Assembly: GCA_035293845.1 (NCBI GenBank)
Contig: DATGMB010000030.1
Coordinates: 1-15,310 of the forward strand
DNA length: 15,310 bases
Reading direction: 5' to 3'
From: DATGMB01 sp035293845
GTDB lineage: Bacteria > Acidobacteriota > Terriglobia > Bryobacterales > Bryobacteraceae
Program-made: the position numbers and the translations under genes
Part shown: piece after piece, positions 6,649-13,816 of the stretch
Layout of the letters: each line of letters begins with the position of its first letter
Position numbering within the stretch: position 1 is the stretch's first letter
Notes under the pieces: model-generated
The model's database searches: none
Seen by the model: the letters and a program-made list of their open reading frames with translations, nothing else
Told to the model about the DNA's origin: nothing

Positions 6649-7395
6649 TTACTTCACCGGGTCCCACGTGCATGTCTTGCCGAACGGAGTCGAGTTGACC
6701 GTCTTGCGATAACTGGCGCCATCCACCTGCTTCACCGTCCCCGGATCCAGACCGTCGTTCATATTGCAGGTCAGGAATCCGAACGCCGTTGCCTGCCCCG
6801 GTCCGACCAGGGCCGGCTGCGCCGGAGCAGGCGGAGCGGCCGCCGCGGCGGCGTGGGCCGAGGCCGCCTGCGCCACTACTTCGGCGGCATGGCCGCGATC
6901 CTCGAGCTCCTCGGCGGTCTTGGTCACCTTCTGTCCGTTCCAGTCAAACGTGAGTCCCTCTTTAGAGACGCTGACGAGCGTAAATTGGCCGATCTGGTCG
7001 CCCGCGCGCACCGCCTGCTCCGCCCCGTTGGCGCCGAGGCTGAGGACCACGAGCGGTTTGCCGTCCAGGTTCATCAAGCCGTGAAACACCGGCAGCGGCG
7101 GCATGGGCGGCGGGGGCGGCGGCGCCGGCGGCGGGGGCGGCGGCTCGACCGGCACGTCCGGATTGCGCGAGGGGTCGAACAGCAGCTTTTGCGCCACGTC
7201 GATGTAATTGGCCGGCGTGACGGCCGGCGGTTCACGCAGCGGCGAGAGGGGCGGCAGCGAAGCCGGCTTCACGGCGCGATGCAGCGTCGCCCGCTCCCGC
7301 GCCTGAGCCGCCAGCCAGTCGTAGCGGAGCCGGATGCCGGCGGCGATGGCCGCGGCCAGGAGTACGCCATCGAGGATCAGCAGCTTGCGGTTCAT
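6649..7395 (-). CDS. gspC: GspC-like inner-membrane T2SS subunit
   Basis: GspC links the inner-membrane platform to the secretin. This 248-residue protein has the expected layout: a short cytoplasmic start, one membrane segment (about 5-22), a periplasmic linker with a proline run (85-102, PPPPPPAPPPPPPMPPLP) and a homology-region-like beta domain (about 103-157: VFHGLMNLDGKPLVVLSL, then AGDQIGQFTLVSVSKEGLTFDWNGQKV). An Ala/Pro-rich spacer (about 170-205) replaces the usual PDZ or coiled-coil region. The C-terminus (206-248) carries two cysteines (Cys210, Cys242) and the motif NSTPFGKTCTW. The start overlaps the gspM stop by 4 bp (ATGA). It could also be filed as a PilP-like protein. The role is assigned from the HR-like domain and context; no close sequence identity is claimed. 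Confidence 0.75.
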   Translation of the reverse strand: MNRKLLILDGVLLAAAIAAGIRLRYDWLAAQARERATLHRAVKPASLPPLSPLREPPAVTPANYIDVAQKLLFDPSRNPDVPVEPPPPPPAPPPPPPMPPLPVFHGLMNLDGKPLVVLSLGANGAEQAVRAGDQIGQFTLVSVSKEGLTFDWNGQKVTKTAEELEDRGHAAEVVAQAASAHAAAAAAPPAPAQPALVGPGQATAFGFLTCNMNDGLDPGTVKQVDGASYRKTVNSTPFGKTCTWDPVK

Positions 7396-7982
7396 GCTCC
7401 CGGTCCTTTCTTTTTGGGCACGAGGCTGCGCGGAACGGCTCCGGAGATGCTCAGGCGAACCTGGAGATTCTTCTTCTTATCGTTCCCGCCATTGATCTGG
7501 ATTTCATTGGTGGCGATCAGCTCCGGCTCCTGCGGCAGCAGCGCGAGGAAGTTGATCAACTGCGTGATATCGCAGGTGAAGCTCTCGCCCACCGTGACCA
7601 CGCCGTAATCGGCGCCGAGCGGCTTCACCTCGGTGAACTGGTCCGCGCCGCGCGCGTCGAACTGCGCCAGGCCGGCGATGCGGTGGATCGTATCCAGCAG
7701 GTGCGCCTGCGCCTGCGGGCCGGTTTCGGTTTTGATGAGGCCCTTCTCGCGCGCCTCGAGCTCGGCCTGCGCCTGCTTAAGCATCTTTTCCTTGGCGGGG
7801 ACGGTGGCGGCCTCCTCGCGCAGCCGGGCCAGGCGCCGCTCCGCCGTGGCAATGGAATCGGCCGGCGTGGCGGCCACCACCCGCGGCGCCTGGCCGCCGG
7901 AAAACAAGGTGTACCGCAGCAGCACGGCCAGCATCATCGCTCCGAGCAGCAGCAGCAGCCGGCGGTCGATCTGCCCGTTCAT
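7392..7982 (-). CDS. gspM: Type II secretion system protein GspM (PilO-like)
   Basis: GspM is a bitopic inner-membrane protein that pairs with GspL in the assembly platform. The 196-residue frame has a short N-terminus, one membrane helix (about 8-26, LLLLLGAMMLAVLLRYTLF), a coiled-coil segment rich in Ala, Glu, Arg and Lys (about 43-83) and a ferredoxin-like periplasmic domain (about 90-185, including the VTVGESFTCDITQLINFLALLPQEPELI stretch typical of PilO/GspM proteins). It ends in a Lys/Gly-rich tail. A very strong AGGAGGT lies 6 nt before ATG 7982. It follows gspL after a 49-nt gap and overlaps the gspC-like gene by 4 bp. The family is divergent, so the call rests on architecture and position. 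Confidence 0.82.
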   Translation of the reverse strand: MNGQIDRRLLLLLGAMMLAVLLRYTLFSGGQAPRVVAATPADSIATAERRLARLREEAATVPAKEKMLKQAQAELEAREKGLIKTETGPQAQAHLLDTIHRIAGLAQFDARGADQFTEVKPLGADYGVVTVGESFTCDITQLINFLALLPQEPELIATNEIQINGGNDKKKNLQVRLSISGAVPRSLVPKKKGPGA

Positions 7983-7988
7983 GCGAAG

Positions 7989-7995
7989 ACCTCCT
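7989..7995 (-). promoter_or_regulatory. Strong ribosome binding site of gspM
   Basis: AGGAGGT on the minus strand, 6 nt before ATG 7982. It is the best Shine-Dalgarno in the operon and lies in the 49-nt gspL-gspM spacer, so gspM has its own initiation signal and does not rely on coupling. Confidence 0.8.
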
Positions 7996-8031
7996 GCCGG
8001 TGGCGCCGAGCGTTGTGTCCCAGCGTGCCCC

Positions 8032-9369
8032 TCATTTCGCCGCCTTTCTCACCGAGTGGATCTGAAAATTCTCGCCCGAACCGTTCGGGGCGCGCACGAT
8101 GAACTCCGGCGCGGAGTTGCCGAACAGCGGCGAGGAATCCAGAATCTTCACGAGCGGGGAGGCCTGCGGCGCATTTCCGGTGATTCGCACCATGTCGCGG
8201 CTGAGGTCGATCGCGTTGGTCCACGTGGGCGGCGCGATGATGCGGGTAAGCTCGTTCAAAGCGTCCAGGTCGTCCTTGGTCTGGGAACGGAAACGGTCGA
8301 GCAGCGCAGCCCGGGCGCGCGCCTTGGCGATTTCGCGGTCGAGCGCCTCCGCGCGCCGCGCTTGCGGTTCGATTTTCGCGATCTCCGCATTCAGCTCCGC
8401 CAGATAACGCCGCTGCGCGTAGCTTTGCCACACGAGCACCGCAGCAGCCGCCAGCAGCGCCACGCCGGCAAGAATCAACGTCGGGATCAGCGCCGCGCGG
8501 GAATTGGCGCGGCGCCGGTCCGCAGGCAGCACGTTCGCGGACGGCGCCAGTCTGGGACAGGCCCCAGCCAGCGCCGTCGCGTACGGCAGTGCGTTGCGGG
8601 AAACGTCATTTTCCACCGGGTTCACGGCGGGCTTGGGCAGGATCTCTTCGAGAGCCACCGGCGCTGTCTCGGGCGGCAGCCGCAGTTCGGCGAGCGCGAG
8701 CGAAGCCGCGCGCGCCGGGGGCAGCGCGAATTCCGCGGAAAACACCGGCCGCGCCTGGCTTTCCCCGTACACCTCGACGGCGCCCGAGCCGGAGCGCCCC
8801 AGCGCGACGAAGTTGGAGGCCTGCCCGTGGCCGTTCAGCCGGATGGCGGCGTGGACCGCGGCAGCCGAAAACGTGAAGCTCGCCACAGCGATGCCGGCTT
8901 CCGTGAACAGGCGATGGTAGCGGTCCACCACTTCCCGGCGCACCACGCCGATCAGCACGGCCCCGAACGCCAGCGGCGACCAGCCCCACTCGATTTCTTC
9001 CTCGCCATACGGATGCAGGTTATCGAGCTGGAAGCGGATCGCGCCTTCCAGGTCCTTGCCGGAAACGCCGGGGAGAGCCAGGTGCCGGACGATGACCTCC
9101 CGCCGCGGCAGCAGCACGGTGGCCGCCAGATGGCCCACGCCGAGTGATTTCAGGAACCGGGCATATTCCGCGCCCCATTCCGCCGCGGGACGGTCCGCGA
9201 AATGGGCAATGCTCAGCCGGCCGAGCACCGTGATTTTCGATGGCCGGACGCGGGCAGCCACCACTTCGAGCGACTGCGCATCGATTGCGATGCCGACACC
9301 GGCGCCGAAGGCAAGCAGCTTGCGGAGGTCATTATGGACGCTTTGGGGCAGGGCGAGTGCGAGGGGCAT
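8032..9369 (-). CDS. gspL: GspL: PilM-like cytoplasmic domain joined to PilN-like domain
   Basis: GspL anchors the GspE ATPase to the inner membrane and pairs with GspM. The 445-residue protein combines an actin-like cytoplasmic half (about 20-240; GVGIAIDAQSLEVVAAR, LPRREVIVRHLALPG, IRFQLDNLHPYGEEEIEW are typical of PilM/GspL folds), a membrane helix (about 292-316), a coiled coil (about 320-360) and a periplasmic PilN-like ferredoxin domain (365-445; DLDALNELTRIIAPPTWTNAIDL). This is the PilM+PilN layout expected of GspL. ATG 9369 is 7 nt after the gspK stop and has no good Shine-Dalgarno sequence, so re-initiation after gspK is likely. A gspF-like or pilN-only identity is excluded by the cytoplasmic half. 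Confidence 0.88.
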   Translation of the reverse strand: MPLALALPQSVHNDLRKLLAFGAGVGIAIDAQSLEVVAARVRPSKITVLGRLSIAHFADRPAAEWGAEYARFLKSLGVGHLAATVLLPRREVIVRHLALPGVSGKDLEGAIRFQLDNLHPYGEEEIEWGWSPLAFGAVLIGVVRREVVDRYHRLFTEAGIAVASFTFSAAAVHAAIRLNGHGQASNFVALGRSGSGAVEVYGESQARPVFSAEFALPPARAASLALAELRLPPETAPVALEEILPKPAVNPVENDVSRNALPYATALAGACPRLAPSANVLPADRRRANSRAALIPTLILAGVALLAAAAVLVWQSYAQRRYLAELNAEIAKIEPQARRAEALDREIAKARARAALLDRFRSQTKDDLDALNELTRIIAPPTWTNAIDLSRDMVRITGNAPQASPLVKILDSSPLFGNSAPEFIVRAPNGSGENFQIHSVRKAAK

Positions 9370-9376
9370 TGTGGGG

Positions 9377-10393
9377 TCAGTTGCTCCAGGCGGTGTCGTA
9401 CCAGCGCAACACTTCGATGGGATTCCGCGCGCTGTCCCGCATGAGGCGCACCTGCATGGCCACGGTGCGCTTGAGGTCGGAGAAGCTGCCGTCCTGCAGC
9501 CGCAGCCGGGCGGTGGCGCGCAGCGTCGCGATCCAGTTGCCGTCCACGCGGAGCCGGTCGCCGGGTGCGCCCACGGATTGCAGAAACTCGCCCAGCTCCC
9601 CTTGGGTCAGCGGCTTCTGGGCGCGGCGCGTGAGAAGCGCCTGGACCGCGAAGGGAGGCAGGCCGACGGCCGCCAATACCGCCGGGGCGGCCGTGTTGGC
9701 ATCCACCTGGCCACCCGAGCCGTAGACCGTGAGGCAGTCGATCAGGCCGCCGCGCGGGATGAGCCGGCCGGCCGGAGCGCCCTCCGCGGTAACCGGCGGC
9801 GGCCCGTCCCAGGCATCGGCCGGGACGTAGGTTCCGTAGAAGAGTTCGGGCGTAACGCCTTGCACCAGAAGTAATTCCTCGATCTCCTGAAAAGACGTAT
9901 GGGACGCGCGAAAAGACGGGACCTGGGCCGCATAAAAGCCGTCGAAAGCGCCTGGCCCGTTCGGGCGGCGCCAGTCGTCGATGGCCGCTGCGATCTGTTC
10001 GGCACGGCCGGTGGGAACGCCGAGCGCGGCCAGCAGCCGCACCAGATCCTCGATCGGGGCGTGATTGACGTCGAGCTTGCCCGTTTCGGGGAGGATTTCC
10101 ACGCGCACGATCCCGGAGGGGAAATCGTACCGGACCGAGGTGGCACCCTGTGGGATCGGGCGCTGGTTGGGATCGGTGTACATCCGGGACCACAGTAACT
10201 CTGCCGCGCACCGCTGGACTCCGCCGGCGGCCAGGTAATAGGAACGGAGGCCGTCGAGCGCCGTCCCGGTGCGTTCCGCCTCTCCGCGAACGGTCGCAGC
10301 CAGCGAGAAGCCGATCGCGGCCAGCGCCGCGGAAAGCCACAGCACCATGAGGAGCGCCGAGCCCCCCTCGCGGCTGCCTCGCCATTTGGCCAC
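9377..10393 (-). CDS. gspK: Minor pseudopilin GspK
   Basis: GspK caps the pseudopilus tip with GspI and GspJ. At 338 residues it is the large minor pseudopilin expected. The leader MAKWRGSREGG ends in Gly11, followed by mature SALLMVLWLSAALAAIGFSLA. The usual Glu at mature position 5 is Met here, which is normal for GspK. The alpha domain is seen in LDVNHAPIEDLVRLLAALG (helix-hairpin-helix-like, about 107-125) and DDWRRPNGPGAFDGFY (139-154), and a second NTAAPAVLAAVGLP repeat occurs near 233-246. The start is GTG at 10393, 13 nt after the gspJ stop. It needs cleavage by a prepilin peptidase not encoded here. Confidence 0.93.
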   Translation of the reverse strand: MAKWRGSREGGSALLMVLWLSAALAAIGFSLAATVRGEAERTGTALDGLRSYYLAAGGVQRCAAELLWSRMYTDPNQRPIPQGATSVRYDFPSGIVRVEILPETGKLDVNHAPIEDLVRLLAALGVPTGRAEQIAAAIDDWRRPNGPGAFDGFYAAQVPSFRASHTSFQEIEELLLVQGVTPELFYGTYVPADAWDGPPPVTAEGAPAGRLIPRGGLIDCLTVYGSGGQVDANTAAPAVLAAVGLPPFAVQALLTRRAQKPLTQGELGEFLQSVGAPGDRLRVDGNWIATLRATARLRLQDGSFSDLKRTVAMQVRLMRDSARNPIEVLRWYDTAWSN

Positions 10394-10406
10394 GGGCCGA
10401 CGCTGG

Positions 10407-11156
10407 TTACCGGTCGGTATACATCACCTCCGGTACGCGGTTGATATAGACGGGTGCTGTGACGGTGATGGGCTGCAATTGCCCCACCGAAGGCTGTGCG
10501 GGCGCCATTTCGATCCGAATCGCGGAGGGCCAGCCGGCGCTGCCCCAACCGGGCTGCCAGGTGGGCGGCTGCCCGGGCAGGGAACCGGGGGTGAGGTATT
10601 TGAACCGGCAGTAAGCCAGGTGGTCCGCCAGGACGAAGGTCGCGGGCCCGGCTGAGGGCCGCAGAAACTGCGGCAGGCCGATGCCGGTCTGCGGATCGGG
10701 TACCACGCCGGTGCATAGCGCGCCGCTCGAAACCGGGCCGAGATACGGAGTCTCATTGACCATCAGGCGGAGACCTTCGCCCTGATCGGAGGGGCCGATC
10801 AGAAACTGCAGCACCTGCGGCCGGCCGCGCCACGCGGCTTGCAGAGAGAAGCCTGAAACCATCGTCATGGTGTCCGAGAGGCCCTGGAACAGGATCGCCG
10901 GCTGGCCGGGCGGGCCGTCCGGCGGCCCACAGTTCACGCGGGCAGGGATCAGGCCCTCCAATTCCTGGTCGATGATGCGCTGCGCCCCGGCGACGCGGCG
11001 GTTCTCCATCAGCTTGCTATCCGTGCGCGCGAAGGCGGAAAGCCCGATTCGGAGCGCCAGGAACATCCCCACGGTCAGCAGGCTCAGCAGGGTGACGGCG
11101 ATCAGCACTTCGAGCAGCGTGACGCCGGCGCGCGGGTTCAGGCGGCGCGCGCTCAT
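10407..11156 (-). CDS. gspJ: Minor pseudopilin GspJ
   Basis: GspJ is a tip pseudopilin that binds GspI and GspK. The 249-residue protein has the leader MSARRLNPRAG cleaved after Gly11, then VTLLEVLIAVTLLSLLTVGMFLAL with Glu at mature position 5. The long globular part with WRGRPQVLQFL and the LADHLAYCRFKYLTPG stretch fits the GspJ beta-sandwich. ATG 11156 overlaps the gspI TGA by 4 bp and has GGGAG 7 nt upstream. A longer open frame from 11279 adds 41 codons of unrelated residues before the prepilin leader and is rejected. The order H-I-J-K matches other T2SS operons. Confidence 0.93.
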   Translation of the reverse strand: MSARRLNPRAGVTLLEVLIAVTLLSLLTVGMFLALRIGLSAFARTDSKLMENRRVAGAQRIIDQELEGLIPARVNCGPPDGPPGQPAILFQGLSDTMTMVSGFSLQAAWRGRPQVLQFLIGPSDQGEGLRLMVNETPYLGPVSSGALCTGVVPDPQTGIGLPQFLRPSAGPATFVLADHLAYCRFKYLTPGSLPGQPPTWQPGWGSAGWPSAIRIEMAPAQPSVGQLQPITVTAPVYINRVPEVMYTDR

Positions 11157-11614
11157 TTCTGCGCTCCCTTCCGGGCTCCCGGCTGAATTCCCGGCGGCGC
11201 GTTCAGGTCGTCCATCGTGATGGGGCGGAGGCGGTAGCCGTCCAGCGTGAACGTGCGGGTCGTCTCGCCGGACTTCCACCAGATTTCCAGCTCCAAGCGG
11301 TCCAATGCGGGATCGTTCAGACGGATCCCGGGCGGCATCTCGAACGTGCTCACCCTGGCCCTCCAGCCGGATTCGAGGCCTCCGGTCTGGTTGGGGTCGA
11401 ACATGCCGGAGAGTTGGCCGTTGTGGGGCACCGCCGGATCCACCATCAGCTCGTTCATGCGCTCGCGGCCGAGCTGCACGGCGCGGTCGTAATCGCGCAG
11501 CCGCGCGGCGTTGCGCGTGGTGGTCGAAAGGCCGGTCAGTAGACCCACGATCGCCACCGCCATGACGGTGGTCGCGACCAGCATTTCGAGCAGGGTGAAG
11601 CCGCGGGAGCTCAT
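11153..11614 (-). CDS. gspI: Minor pseudopilin GspI
   Basis: GspI nucleates the pseudopilus tip complex. The 153-residue protein has a very short leader (MSSRG) and mature FTLLEMLVATTVMAVAIVGLLTGL with Glu at position 5 after processing. The conserved helix continues with RAVQLGRERMNELMVD (44-59), and the LELEIWWKSGETTRTFTLDGYRLRP strand region is typical. The start overlaps the gspH stop by 4 bp (ATGA) and its own stop overlaps gspJ in the same way, so translational coupling is likely. No strong Shine-Dalgarno is seen at a good distance, which fits coupling. Confidence 0.92.
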   Translation of the reverse strand: MSSRGFTLLEMLVATTVMAVAIVGLLTGLSTTTRNAARLRDYDRAVQLGRERMNELMVDPAVPHNGQLSGMFDPNQTGGLESGWRARVSTFEMPPGIRLNDPALDRLELEIWWKSGETTRTFTLDGYRLRPITMDDLNAPPGIQPGARKGAQK

Positions 11615-12120
11615 TCGGATGCTACGATCTCCGTCCGGGGGGAACCGGTCATGGGGTCGAGATGCACCAGCCGCCTGCCGCCGCGCCGGTTGGCGAGGCG
11701 GATGGAAATGCCGGGCACCGATGCGCCGGGCATGAGGATGAGGCGCCGCACGTCTCCGGCGCCGGCGTTGTCCTCGGGAAGAACGCCGTCGATGGAGATG
11801 CCGTCCGGCAGGTCGAGCTCGCGGGTGAAGCCCGGTTCGTTGGTGTAAATCGCCAGCCGGTTCTCCCTGGGGGAAATGACGAGCTCGACCGGCTGCTGCC
11901 GCCGCTCGGCCCGGTTCACCGCGGCGTTGAGGAACGCCGCCACGGATTCGGTGGCGGAGGCCATGCGCACCGCATCGAGCCCCGCTGCGACCGAAGGCGC
12001 CGTGATCGACGCGATGATTCCGACGATCGCGACGACCACCAGCATCTCGATCAGGGTCACGCCCGAGCGTCCGCCCCGGGCGCTCGCCCTACTGGTTCTT
12101 CCAACTGAGGACGTCGGCAT
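11611..12120 (-). CDS. gspH: Minor pseudopilin GspH
   Basis: GspH joins the pseudopilin tip to the GspG filament. The 169-residue protein has a leader of 20 residues (MPTSSVGRTSRASARGGRSG) with cleavage after Gly20, then VTLIEMLVVVAIVGIIASITAPSVAAGL and Glu at mature position 5. The central ESVAAFLNAAVNRAERRQQPVELVI (58-82) and C-terminal beta strands match GspH/FimT proteins. ATG 12120 lies inside the end of gspG, giving a 32-bp overlap, and GAAGG lies 5 nt upstream of it. No closer start codon exists before the processing site. A longer open frame from 12276 is only gspG read in another frame. Confidence 0.9.
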   Translation of the reverse strand: MPTSSVGRTSRASARGGRSGVTLIEMLVVVAIVGIIASITAPSVAAGLDAVRMASATESVAAFLNAAVNRAERRQQPVELVISPRENRLAIYTNEPGFTRELDLPDGISIDGVLPEDNAGAGDVRRLILMPGASVPGISIRLANRRGGRRLVHLDPMTGSPRTEIVASE

Positions 12121-12532
12121 TGATGCCTTCGCCGCCGGGTTGGCCGTCGGCTCCGTAAGAGATGATGTCCGGCTCGTCGCCGTGGTCGCCCGGGTACTTA
12201 TAAACATAGTCGTGGCCCCAGGGGTCCTTGGGAATTTCCTGCGGCATGTATGGCCCGTTCCAGCCATTGATGTCATCGGAAGGCTTCACCCGGAGCGCTG
12301 CAAGCCCCTGCTCGGTCGTCGGGAAGACGCCGGTATCCAGCTTGTAGGAGCCGAGCGCGGTCATGAAGCTGCGGATCTGGTCGTGCGCAGCGGTAATGCG
12401 CGCCTTATCCGCCTGCTTGAACATGTTCGGCGCCACGATGGCCACAAACAGGCCGATGATGGCGACCACCACCAGCATTTCGATCAGGGTGACGCCGGCC
12501 TCGCGGCGTCGGAGGATTCTTCGTTTGCTCAT
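12089..12532 (-). CDS. gspG: Major pseudopilin GspG
   Basis: GspG is the main subunit of the pseudopilus that pushes substrates through the secretin. The 147-residue frame has the usual family length. The leader MSKRRILRRREAG is cut after Gly13, then VTLIEMLVVVAIIGLFVAIVAPNMF with Glu at mature position 5. The family signature DTGVFPTTEQGLAAL (66-80) and DPWGHDYVYKYPG (102-114) are present. The end ISYGADGQPGGEGINADVLSW provides the acidic loop that binds calcium in this family. The start overlaps the gspF stop by 4 bp. Being the abundant subunit, it lacks a strong Shine-Dalgarno here, so coupling to gspF is probably important. Confidence 0.97.
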   Translation of the reverse strand: MSKRRILRRREAGVTLIEMLVVVAIIGLFVAIVAPNMFKQADKARITAAHDQIRSFMTALGSYKLDTGVFPTTEQGLAALRVKPSDDINGWNGPYMPQEIPKDPWGHDYVYKYPGDHGDEPDIISYGADGQPGGEGINADVLSWKNQ

Positions 12533-13746
12533 ATTTGCACGTCGTTGATGCTGGTAATCGCCAGCAGCATGCTCAGGATCAGAGAGCCTACCACAATCCC
12601 CATGGTCAGGATGATCAGGGGCTCGAACAGGGCGGTGAAGCGCCGGATGGCGGCGCGGGTATCAGCTTCGTAGATATCGGCCATGCGGGCGAACATGTGG
12701 TCGAGCCGGCCGGTCTCCTCGCCGACGGTGAGGAGGTGCGCGGCAAGCGGCGGGAACACGCCGGCCTTGCGCAACGGGCTGGCGATTCCCTCGCCGCGCT
12801 TGACCCCCTGCGCCACGCCCTCGAGCGCCGCTGCAATCGTGCAGTTGTTGAGCGTCGCGCCGGCGATTGCAATCGATTGCACCAGCGGCACGGTGTTCGC
12901 CACCAGCGTCGCCATGGCGCGCGCGAAACGCGCGGTTTCGGCTTTGAGCAGCGCGGGGCCGAGCAGCGGAGTTTTCAGCCGGAACCCGTCCCACCAGAAG
13001 CGGCCCTGCTTCGTCGCGGTATAGCCGCGCCATGCGGCGGCGAAAGCGGCCAACGCTCCCGCCCCCACCCACCACCAGGCGCGAATCACGTTCGAGACCT
13101 GCAGCATGATCTTGGTGGGCGTGGGGATCTTCATCGTGGTGTCATTGAAGATCGAAGCGAAGCGCGGCACCACGAAGGTGAGGAGCAGGAGGATTGAGGC
13201 CATGCCCACGCAGGCCAGCAGCGCCGGGTACACCATCGAGGAGATGATGTAATTGCGCAGGTCATCGCGCGTGCGCTCGAATTCGGCGAGGCGCTCGAAG
13301 ATGACCGCCAGCGCGCCCGAGGCTTCGCCGGCGCGGACCATGTTCACGTAAAGGTCGCCGAAGTATTCCGGGTGGGTGGCCAGGCTGTCCGCCATCGACT
13401 TGCCACCCTTAAGGACGCGCAGCACATCGAGAACGACGAAGCGGAACGAGGGCCGAACCGTGATCTCGGCCGTGATGGAGAGCGCGCGGTCGAGCGGGAC
13501 GCCGGAATTGAGCAGCGTCGAAAGCTCCTGGGTGAAGAAGAGCACGTCGCGCCGGCGCCCCGACTTGCCGAAGGTCGGCAGCTTGATCTCGATCGAGCTG
13601 CCCTTGGGAGCGACCCCGACATAGACCGGCGTGAGCCCCTGCTTGCGCAGTTCCCGCGCAATCAGCTTCTCGTTTTCGCCCGTGAGCGATCCTGTGCGGA
13701 TCTTGCCGTCCGAGGCGACGGCGCGGAAAAAGAAGGTCGTGGCCAT
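12529..13746 (-). CDS. gspF: Type II secretion system platform protein GspF
   Basis: GspF is the polytopic inner-membrane platform protein that transmits GspE motion to the pseudopilus. The 405-residue frame is full length. It has an N-terminal cytoplasmic part (1-65), then two copies of the T2SSF helical domain (about 68-190 and 271-395). The first carries FTQELSTLLNSGVPLDRAL and the second ARFARAMATLVANTVPLVQSI. Three membrane segments are near 170-192, 221-241 and 375-397. The conserved HPEYFGDLYVNMVRAGEASG (125-144) and the second-copy VGEETGRL (341-348) are intact. GAGG lies 8 nt before ATG 13746 if its GAGGCGG is used. A 70-nt spacer with a G-quadruplex motif separates it from gspE. Confidence 0.97.
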   Translation of the reverse strand: MATTFFFRAVASDGKIRTGSLTGENEKLIARELRKQGLTPVYVGVAPKGSSIEIKLPTFGKSGRRRDVLFFTQELSTLLNSGVPLDRALSITAEITVRPSFRFVVLDVLRVLKGGKSMADSLATHPEYFGDLYVNMVRAGEASGALAVIFERLAEFERTRDDLRNYIISSMVYPALLACVGMASILLLLTFVVPRFASIFNDTTMKIPTPTKIMLQVSNVIRAWWWVGAGALAAFAAAWRGYTATKQGRFWWDGFRLKTPLLGPALLKAETARFARAMATLVANTVPLVQSIAIAGATLNNCTIAAALEGVAQGVKRGEGIASPLRKAGVFPPLAAHLLTVGEETGRLDHMFARMADIYEADTRAAIRRFTALFEPLIILTMGIVVGSLILSMLLAITSINDVQI

Positions 13747-13779
13747 TTATGCCGCCTCGGCAAGCGCCGCACTGCCGCT

Positions 13780-13809
13780 CCCCAATCCCCAACCCCCAAT
13801 CCCCAGCCC
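13780..13809 (-). other. Predicted G-quadruplex in gspE-gspF spacer
   Basis: The minus strand, which is the mRNA sense here, carries five G-runs of 3, 4, 5, 4 and 4 bases separated by CT, ATT, TT and ATT. Short loops and four-base runs make this a strong quadruplex motif by the standard rule. It begins about 7 nt after the gspE stop and ends 33 nt before the gspF start. It is the only tight G-run repeat I see in the window. Folding and function are predicted, not shown. Confidence 0.75.
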
Positions 13810-13816
13810 TCGCATC

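Noticed and set aside
7633..9147. Plus-strand open frame of 504 codons opposite gspL and gspM
   Set aside because: It spans two well-supported genes on the other strand and contains no recognisable domain.
9377..10393. Missing Glu5 in GspK as a defect
   Set aside because: GspK proteins normally lack the Glu at mature position 5; it fits the family.
11157..11279. 41-codon N-terminal extension of gspJ
   Set aside because: It is gspI read in another frame; the prepilin leader and ribosome site place the start at 11156.
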